Shown: positions 56,901 to 64,000 of the stretch, in pieces
Numbering within the stretch: the stretch's first letter is position 1
Layout: every line of letters begins with the position of its first letter
DNA from: Trileptium ribeirensis
Taxonomy: Eukaryota; Nematoda; Enoplea; Enoplida; Thoracostomopsidae
NCBI GenBank assembly: GCA_030248225.1
Contig: JASANE010028056.1
Span: forward strand, 1 to 64,000
Length of the DNA: 64,000 nucleotides
Direction of reading: 5' to 3'
Program-made: the position numbers and the translations under genes
Notes under the pieces: generated by a model
Database searches by the model: none
The model's input: the letters and a program-made list of their open reading frames with translations, nothing else
What the model was told of the DNA's origin: nothing

Positions 56901-59900
56901 GTTTACTTGAATGTAAGAACCTAAAATGGCTCTACAGGTTTTAGAAGCCGAAAGGCATAATGAAACAATACGTGTCATATGCGTTGATATCCCATCACTG
57001 TAACATGAAAAAATGGCCCTTAAAATGGTACGTACAGCACTCGCCAGAAATGAGGGTCACATTTCGCACGAACCAAAATCGAACAGAAATCGAACAAAAT
57101 TTATATATTCTCGAACACTTTTCGAACAAATTTAAAAAAAGTGCGCCAAAATTTCAAATACGTCTCGAGCAAAATTTTGAATTTATCGAGCGAACGCAGA
57201 ACGAACTTCGACACAAGAGCACTCATTTCTGGCGAGTACTGTATGTATTCCTGAAGCCCTAACAATCGAAAATTTCGACATAATTTGGGCACTTTTTGGT
57301 ACATTAATTAGGAAATAACTCGTCTATAGTGTTTAAGTTTTATGTACACTGAGAATGATGTGGCGTTGGTGTTTTAATATCCTTTCGGCACTTTGAAGGA
57401 TCTCAAAACATTCAAAATTCAACAAAGCTTGATTTGCATGTCGCCTTAGCGCCTCTGGGTGAAGTTGTCGTGTTTAGTGCCACGAAAATGTAGTGCAACA
57501 TGGGTGGCACTCCGCGTTGCATTGGCTGAAACAGACCCATTATCGGTACTAGTATATTTAACCATACACCATATTTTACAAATAACAAACTGTAATACTG
57601 AATGTATGCGTGGCTCTCAGACATATATACAAATGCACAGTAAAAGAAATTTAAATTTTGCTAAATAACTAAGTTGATGGCTCAACGCTACACTGTGTAA
57701 TCAGAAAAGAACAAATTAAAAACCTTAATTGGGATATCTGTCCAAGGATTAATTCGTTTATTTTCCAGCACCTACATTTGACAAATCCCATTTGAAGTTT
57801 CGCGGCATAATCTGTTTTATAGCTTTTGAGCTTGACGCTTGGCAAGGTCAAAGTCACTTAGTGATTATTTAGCTTTACCAGATGTGGAACTATCAGTCTG
57901 AGACCGGCTCAACGAGATTCCATTCTACCGCACGAAAAAATTACCCCAGGTTTGGAAGCACCCTTTCGGTTTGTCGGACCCCATTTCATTCTAGCAACGA
58001 AACAAAGCAGCGAAATAAACACAAAATCTCAAAATGCGGAGTCCCTACAGCAGGAGTTTGGAACATATATGTAATAAACATAAGACTAACAACCGCTAAG
58101 ATAAATATTCGCCACAATCGCGCCGCTCCGTTGTTGTTGCGAGCCCCCCTCCCCCTCCTATGTCATATACCCATCTGGCTTTTCCAAACAACCAAAATGA
58201 TATCTACGGGTCTCACCCCTACTCGGAACTGGGAAGCTGAAAACACCTGGGAGCAATTCCCGTCAGATCCCCCCCAGCTGAACTTGGGGCACCATAAAGT
58301 ACTGTAATTGCCAAAACAGTTCAAAAAATATGTAATTCGAAGTTTTGGACCCACACAGAACGGAAAATTAGCATATTTTCACCTAAACTAATAAAACTTC
58401 GCCAATTTGTAGTCTCGCAGGAACGTACGGGAGGCATGAACGGGGAAAATCAAAATTTATCTGGGGAGGGGCATAAACTTGGGAAACCTGGGTGAAGGTC
58501 AGTATACCTTGGTAGTCCCTCTCGCTATTTGGAGAAGACGGTCCATTTATCAGTTACGGTAAAAGTACTGCAGAAAACGACCCATTCTCCTGCCAAATTG
58601 TTTATTTTCCTATTTTTATATTTACCCAATTTAAGGTTGGCATTTCTACTAATTCGAAAACCACGAAATCGTTCCGCTCGACGAAGCGCCCACTTGATAA
58701 AACAAACATACCTCAAACCCATACACTGCGACTCGTAAATGTTCTTCCGAACGAGCAGAAATTACTTCGCCATACAGTTCGACATCATCATATACAGTCA
58801 AAACTGGCGGTTCTTGCTTGCCACTTTTAGTCGTTATCGCATGCGGGTCAAATCTCGCTCTTTTACTAAGTACTGTGCCGCTCACGTTATTCTCAAGCGA
58901 ACCTTTAGTCTCAGGTTTGAGCAATATAGTTGGTGTATCAATCACACTCTCAATTCGTACTTGAAACGAATCACGTTCCCAATAGCGCAAAAGAAGCGAA
59001 TTGCCAAGCCGGGAGCCGAGAAATAAAAACCCATCGTCAAATTTTGTAACGCAAGACGAAATTACCGACGACGCGGCTCGGTCAACGTGCATCGATTTTA
59101 CATTATTCATATTATCAACCAGAAGTGTAAAACAGTAGACATCACCTGACCGCAAACATAGAACCATAGACCGGGGCGTAATAAAATCCCCATGGGCGCC
59201 GTCCAGCCGAATTCTTCTAGACGACTGATCTCTGAAAAATAAAGGGTTTTGAAAATTAACGGAAACATTAGTCAAAATATTTCTATCATTTGAATGGACA
59301 AAAAATTAATTTGTTACACACATTTGACTTCACACATAAATATCACCACTGGATATGTGGATTTTCGGTAAGTTTGTCTGCCTTGTTTAAGAGCTAATCT
59401 TGGCTATGCATGGTGCTGTAATATTTTTTATTTTTCATGAGATTCATAGGCGCTGGATCGAAAAACTGAATACTACTGCATAACAGTGGAAACATGTTTT
59501 CTGCCAAACTGTCAGTTTATGAACAATTTGAAATTGTAGATGTGCGTAAGTCCACTTTAGTACATATACCTGGGCTGTTCTTTTATCAAGTCAGTTCACA
59601 GTCATAAAAGCAATGAACGCGATAAATCACAATTTTGCCTTACGCATGCGTACACGATTTGCGGTGCAGCCACGCGTATGCCCTGTTGACCATTATTATT
59701 TTGCGATTTAGCACCGCATTTCGCTGAACCTGTACAAGTGCAAACATGATTACCAATCATGTTTTTCTCATATATACACATGCAAATACTGATTCGGAAT
59801 GTCATTTGATTAACGCGGACGTGCGACATGGACAAATGTGAGCTAGAAAAAATTTCATTCGCGAGCCCATGTTATCGTTCTCATAAATGCGAATACTAAT

Positions 59901-62900
59901 GCCAAATTTTGAACACGAATTTATGCGCGCATCAAAAGAACATATTGGTGTGTCACAACACCTAAGTTGGACTCACGCATTGGCAAAATGTTAAAAATAT
60001 GTCCATGTTCTAAAAGAAAAGAAAATTTTAAAGAACAGAACAATAACTTCTATAGCAACAGAAACCAAAGCTATTGTGGCTGGTCTGCAACAACAACTAT
60101 TCCGAGATTACAAATAAAGCTTCCCGAGCCTCCTTCGAGACAGAGAGAAATTATATTAAATCAGAAATACGCAAGTCTACATCTATTTGCTATTATATAT
60201 CCATTAAATGCAGCTCTACGTCTATTTTAGTATATAACTAAACGACAGGACCTTATTATTATTCTTGTCCCAATGACCAAAAACACATACTTTTGAAATT
60301 TATAAATCACAACATTCAAACAAAATTAAAACTTTAGGTATAATATTTTCAGCTTCTAAGTGTGAACACCGTTTGCCAAACTGGCTACGTACAATACTCG
60401 TCAGAAATGAGTGTCACCTTTCGAACAACCGAACATCGAACAAAATTTATTCACGAACAATACTCGCATACTTTTCGTACAAACATCGAACCGCTCTGGA
60501 ACAAATTAAAAAAATCGCACCAAAATTTCGAACATATCTCGAACAAAGTTTTTAAATTATCAAACAAACAGCATTCATTTCAGGCGAGTACACACTGTAC
60601 CACGCAAAAACAATTATTGCTTTTATCGCAACTATCAATCTCCGAGACCTAATGATCCTTTCAACCCCTTTAGCATGTCTGAATTGAAAAATACCATTTG
60701 GAAATTTTGCTGCCAGAATTTAACATTTATATCTACCTGCATCGTGCCATAGGTTAATGACATGTTCAACCTAGGTTTGAAACAATGAAACCAATGGTTG
60801 TACCAACTAAATATATACATACAGGTAGTTCACCCACGATAAGCGAGAAACGTATTGAGTAAAAATTTATTTTTAGAATATCTTTTTTGGGGGTATTATA
60901 CACAATTTAGATCACAGCTCGCAAACGACTGCTCTTTGAAGAGACGTAGGTTTCAATCGACACTGGATGGCTGACCATTTTTCGGTCACCTCAGGAGCAC
61001 GAAAATCTGAATAAAAAATTAAGATTGGGCAGGAACTCTTTGCTGCAACACAAACACCAAGCTACATCCACAATTAAATTCCAACCCAATCTGAAGAAAA
61101 TTTACACAAAATTTTACACACTTCTGATAATTTTGCCTCTCCGGATAAAGTTTCTTTATCTTAAATGCAACGAAATCAAAAATTGTTAAATATTTCTTGA
61201 ATTATATATACTTTCTGAAAGTCACATCTTTCAGCTTAGCCGTTTTGTAATCTATTGGCTTCTTCAGGTACAGCGCGTTAGGGGTCAATACTGTTGCACA
61301 AGCATTCCCTACCACTCGGTGTTTTTGAATTCTGAGTGTAGTGAATGACATGAGCAAAGCGAAGAATTATTACTAGCTATATAGTGATGAAATCTGGCTA
61401 TGTCCGTTGTATATCTCGCTATTTCTGGTTAAGGGTCGATGAACCCTATTCGGCCAACAACCCAGGGAGTTGTCACACAAAAAATCGAAGTCACCAAAGT
61501 TGTAGATCTCGGTGAGAGCTCCATTTTTCAATGTGAAGCATGTGTCGCGAGATATGGGCTGCAAAAGACTGGTACCCATATCGCCAGATTTGGCAAATAA
61601 CCCTTAATAAACCTGTGTTGATGCCCAAGTTCACCCGAAAGATGGGGTCGCGGCTGTTCGCGTTCAACTACAGGAGACGTCGTCTTCACTTTTGCTATCG
61701 AACAAAAAATTTGTCGAAATTTATTTGTCCGAAAATGAGTTACGAATGTCAGCGACAGACAGAAAAAGAAATTTTCTTCATTTCACGGTTTCCCCTTGCG
61801 TCATCAGTGAAAACTCCCGTTTCGCTCACCCCGTTTCAATAACATATACAATTATATATATATTGTAAACTCATATTGTATATTATATATATATATTAGT
61901 TATTATATATATACATATATATATCTGTCTAGTCCAAACTTCGGAAATAATAGCCGGGGGCCTGAGCCGGGGCCCCCCGGCTCACCTGCCGGGGGTGCCA
62001 GATTTTGCCGGAGGGTGGGCAATATTTTACCGGATTTTCTAGCGTTTTTAATTTTTCTCTGCAGGGTGCTTTCAACCGGGTGGTACCTCCGTTTTGCCTG
62101 GGGCAGCCGAAAATGCCGGGAGGCCCCCCGCCCCTTTGGGTAGCCAGCATATAAATGTATATATTATATATATAAATATAGAAATATTGTATATATGGCG
62201 CAAATTTTAAATACACACCATGTAAGAATTTTACATACTGGTAGAAATTTTTGCACGCCTCTCGCTTTTAAAAATCTTATTACGAGTTGAATAAAGAAAT
62301 TCCGAAAATCCACAATCTGTAGAGAATTATGCATGCCAGATACAAATGAAACAGATGAGCGATATTTGGGGAAACTCCGCTTTATTTAGAGTGAAGAGCA
62401 TAAGTCGTTATCGGTACGTAATTGCTTGCCACAGAAAAAGTATATAAACACTATGAACGCTGAGTGAAGCATATACAAATCTACGCATAATATGTACGTA
62501 TGTAAAGTAAATTTCTATTGATTTCTGAATTAAAACTAAAATGCGACCACAAACAATAAAAATGTGAACAGCGTGAGTATTTCAAAGAAAAAAGTCATGT
62601 AAATCATGAATGATGTTCTATTTTAATTAGTGCTCTTAAATGAATTCTTGCAATGATTCGTTCAATTTTTTCACAATTTTCAGAAACTGTTAACAACATA
62701 AATATTATACGTCAGGTCTATTAAAGCTATATAAAAAATTCTGCTGCTAATATTAAGATGTATTGATACGTAACTATAGAACATAACAATACCCACCGTA
62801 GTGGAAACGAAGTCCAATCGGGCATCAAATTTCCGTTAACTACGATGCCATAAGGCGGCACGCTCTGATTTAAATAGATAATATCGTTCGCGCCAAATAG

Positions 62901-63322
62901 AAGGACCCCGCCGACAGGCTTGGGCACTGCCATTGCACATGACAAGTCAAACGGCAAACTTTGTACTGTCCAAATCACGGCGTAGTTTTTGTCACGCGTC
63001 GAAAGCGATATTGCAATAATACAAAATGTATCGATGCGAACAGCAGCTCGACCGGCTGTGGTTGGATTTGGTTCGTAAAGCAACAAAATTGTTGGCTCAT
63101 AATATCCAGCAAGAAAAGTTGCATCGGCAACGTTTGCAAGTTTCAGATCAACGGTCTCCAGCGAAAGCGTGTACGAGGTCAGACCGTGGTGAGGCGGATG
63201 CCCGCCAGGGAAACTTGTGCCACTGGCGGTACTTGTAATACTTGCTGACCTTACGTTGGCCGTCGTTTTAGAACCGGCAGATTGTACTGTAATGCCGGAA
63301 ACAGCAGGTTCATCATCCAGCA
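44201..63322 (-). CDS. CPSF1: CPSF1 (CPSF160), mRNA 3'-end processing; N-terminus off window
   Basis: CPSF1 is the scaffold subunit of the nuclear cleavage and polyadenylation specificity factor; with WDR33 and CPSF30 it recognises AAUAAA in pre-mRNA. Six exons join in phase into about 1450 residues, matching the known protein from about residue 190 to its end. Landmarks: [71 protein letters not shown], a [10 protein letters not shown] strand, [45 protein letters not shown], and the C-terminal ILDGDLI/DDLLDI helices. These span the MMS1_N and CPSF_A beta-propeller domains. The first 190 or so residues are expected to the right of 64000. An AATAAA lies about 190 bp after the stop. Confidence 0.95.
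45364..45513. mobile_element. MITE of the CAGTAC family, 150 bp
   Basis: Ends TACAGTACCCACC and GTCGAGTACTGTA; interior shared with 23099-23281. It lies in CPSF1 intron e/f. Confidence 0.7.
45514..48560. other. CPSF1 intron between exons e and f, rest
   Basis: AT-rich, with a GATTTCGATCG repeat at 47620-47720 and dispersed repeat pieces at 46870-47110 and 47800-48260. Small plus-strand frames at 45594, 46042 and 47218 lack recognisable content. Confidence 0.45.
48561..48752 (-). CDS. CPSF1: CPSF1 exon e
   Basis: 192 bases in phase 0 at both ends. It codes [32 protein letters not shown] and [13 protein letters not shown], the most conserved stretch of the CPSF_A domain. Acceptor TTTTAG, donor AAA|GTAAGT. 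Confidence 0.94.
48753..51225. other. CPSF1 intron between exons d and e
   Basis: Holds dispersed repeats (48840-49710), a TIR element (50124-50503), a GATTTCGATCG repeat (50805-50885) and another repeat end, CGCTCGCTCTGTTTCAATA, at 51168-51186 beside exon d. Confidence 0.5.
50124..50503. mobile_element. GGCTCTCCA TIR element, copy 1 (~380 bp)
   Basis: Ends GGGCTCTCCA and TGGAGAGCC are inverted repeats. The interior repeats TTTTGCCAGGG and GAACCGGGG. An inverted second copy is at 55372-55680 in another CPSF1 intron. Confidence 0.75.
51226..53252 (-). CDS. CPSF1: CPSF1 exon d (large central exon)
   Basis: 2027 bases, about 675 codons, coding much of the central propeller region. It starts [20 protein letters not shown] and includes [18 protein letters not shown], an Ala-rich insert ([16 protein letters not shown]), [54 protein letters not shown] and TIFNYGEE. 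Acceptor ACTTAG, donor GAG|GTAAAT. The Ala-rich insert and the loops around it are longer than the core needs. Confidence 0.95.
53253..54940. other. CPSF1 intron between exons c and d
   Basis: A 77-codon plus-strand frame at 54083-54316 is GC-richer than its surroundings but is unrecognised and probably mobile-element debris. Nothing else supported. Confidence 0.4.
54941..55268 (-). CDS. CPSF1: CPSF1 exon c
   Basis: 328 bases. Acceptor CTTTAG; reads [18 protein letters not shown], then [19 protein letters not shown], a basic KNKAKKKST loop and an acidic GEDDGDE. Donor G|GTATGT at 54940 is chosen over a later GTATTA because only it keeps phase with exon d. Confidence 0.92.
55372..55680. mobile_element. 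GGCTCTCCA TIR element, copy 2 (~309 bp)
   Basis: Reverse-complement relative of 50124-50503, with the same blocks in the opposite order (CCCCCTGGTTCAGAACAGGT, TTGGAAAATTTTTT, CTGGCAAAATTTTCAGC). Ends AGCTCTCCA / AGAGAGCCC. Confidence 0.75.
55681..58711. other. CPSF1 intron between exons b and c, rest
   Basis: Includes a MITE (57033-57243) and an unusual less-AT-rich block at 56560-56830 with no ORF. Small frames at 57459 and 57882 lack recognisable content. Confidence 0.45.
57033..57243. mobile_element. CTCGCCAGAAATGAG MITE, 211 bp
   Basis: Left end TACAGCACTCGCCAGAAAT, right end ATTTCTGGCGAGTACTGTA: long, nearly perfect inverted repeats with TA at the borders. The interior is full of TCGAACAAA-type motifs. 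Confidence 0.85.
58712..59231 (-). CDS. CPSF1: CPSF1 exon b
   Basis: 520 bases. Acceptor TTTCAG; the split Arg codon joins FPLR to [15 protein letters not shown]. It carries [14 protein letters not shown] and [16 protein letters not shown], then a variable loop with KRARFDP, and ends RVAVYGFE at donor GAG|GTATGT. Confidence 0.93.
59541..59980. mobile_element. TIR element, ~440 bp
   Basis: Left GTGCGTAAGTCCACTTTAG and right CTAAGTTGGACTCACGCAT are inverted repeats. Inverted relative of 16475-16950. It lies in CPSF1 intron a/b. Confidence 0.7.
60390..60599. mobile_element. CTCGCCAGAAATGAG MITE, copy 2 (210 bp)
   Basis: Left TACAATACTCGTCAGAAAT, right TTCAGGCGAGTACACACTGT; interior blocks shared with 57033-57243 (same orientation). 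Confidence 0.75.
61380..61842. repeat. Dispersed repeat with CGTTTCAATA end
   Basis: Related to pieces at 48030-48262 and 49480-49712: shared GATGGGGTCG, CACTTTTGCTATCGAACAAA and CCGTTTCAATA. The 100-codon plus-strand frame inside (61540-61842) is not considered real. Confidence 0.6.
61843..61926. repeat. AT microsatellite
   Basis: (TA)n-rich stretch; a second run at 62146-62203 flanks the GC-rich element on the other side. Confidence 0.85.
61940..62146. mobile_element. GC-rich element inside AT microsatellite
   Basis: A block with CCGGGGGTGCCAGATTTTGC and GCCGAAAATGCCGGGAGG, of the same style as 50124-50503 and 26180-26372, inserted in a TA-repeat run. Confidence 0.6.
62797..63322 (-). CDS. 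CPSF1: CPSF1 exon a (first clear exon)
   Basis: 526 bases. Acceptor TTTTCAG, start phase 1. It begins with a Ser/Thr/Gly-rich stretch ([12 protein letters not shown]), then [42 protein letters not shown] and [10 protein letters not shown] from the first beta-propeller. Donor CG|GTGGGT. An upstream exon ending in phase 1 must exist. Confidence 0.93.
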
Positions 63323-63861
63323 CTGAAAACAAATATACATATTGAAAAAATATGTGAAATCAATTGAATAAAAAGTTAGAACCAGCATAGTACGAATCGC
63401 TATATTCACATTGGCTGGTACTTATGAACTGCTATTGCAAGCTGACCTAGTACCGTACTCAAACTGGCTTAATAATCCGTACAACTAATCCAATAAATAA
63501 CACTATTCGTTTCCGAACGAAAAGTACGATATGCAGTATACAGAGTCTGCACTAGAGCAATTTTAACTTATTTTGCCATATATGAAGTTGCTAGTATATA
63601 TAGTTACGGTTATTCTTAGACTGAGTTACTTTCTGTAGGTAACCGAGATTGTGAATGTTGGTGTTTCAATAAAACAAGTATATATATACATCAAATAATG
63701 ATACGCAGTAACTGCTTCTGTTTTATGCGAGGCACAACCGGAAACTTTAACAATGTATGAGCTCATACTAAGGTTGTAAAACGTAGCAGCGCCAAAATGT
63801 CACATTACCAGACCTCGTACTCAGTCTTCAGAAAATTATAGGAAAGCAAAAGCAAACGAAC

Positions 63862-63944
63862 CTTATTTTTAGTCTCTTTCAGCAACGTGATTTCCTCCTT
63901 ATTAAGATCAGCTGTGACTTTGCGAAGTTTGCTTGTGCTCGGGC
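63862..63944 (-). CDS. Possible coding segment upstream of CPSF1 exon a
   Basis: After a TTCTAG acceptor the minus strand reads open as KLRKVTADLNKEEITLLKE up to a donor AAG|GTTCGT. The composition is coiled-coil-like. It ends in phase 0 while CPSF1 exon a needs phase 1, so the two cannot join directly. I do not recognise it as CPSF1. The same frame is open again further upstream (VELAQMRR) across two stops, so it may be a decayed gene fragment. Confidence 0.25.
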
Positions 63945-64000
63945 AGCTTATCTAGAACTAACGTCGCATTTGTGCCAGCTCAACGCTCTTATAGGAAAGA

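Overview
The window is nuclear DNA of an invertebrate animal. It is AT-rich, packed with degraded and non-autonomous mobile elements, and carries two conserved metazoan housekeeping genes on the minus strand, split by long introns with mostly standard GT/AG borders. I cannot place it in a phylum from sequence alone. There are no bacterial operons, rRNA genes, tRNA genes or CRISPR arrays that I can support.

Layout. 1-5792: a large near-perfect palindrome (arms of about 1.98 kb, running off the left edge) with a broken retrotransposon gag gene in its centre. 5771-7460: GC-rich short repeats, including a 165-bp tandem duplication with hairpins. 7461-10633: gene-free. 10634-38115: the complete ATAD3 gene (mitochondrial inner-membrane AAA+ ATPase), 16 coding exons on the minus strand, about 770 residues. 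38116-44200: intergenic, with a possible small divergent ORF at 38606-38842 and a four-copy array of an exactly 357-bp unit. 44201 to at least 63322: six exons of CPSF1 (the 160-kDa subunit of the cleavage and polyadenylation specificity factor), minus strand, with the N-terminal part lying off the right edge. Introns hold hAT-like and Tc1-like TIR elements.

Most unusual structure: intron 15 of ATAD3 contains a tandem array (12322-15813) in which the ATAD3 exon coding for the sensor-2 end of the AAA+ domain, plus about 67 bp of its downstream intron, is repeated 22 times at 160 bp. Only the most upstream copy carries the full exon, and that copy has no AG at its expected acceptor. Most other copies keep an open frame, a GT donor and an AG in the correct phase, but carry Gly-to-Trp beside the sensor-2 arginine. 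The array is either an exon-derived minisatellite or a cassette of mutually exclusive exons.

The two genes have no direct pathway link: ATAD3 acts in mitochondria, CPSF1 in nuclear mRNA 3'-end formation. They are neighbours on the same strand.
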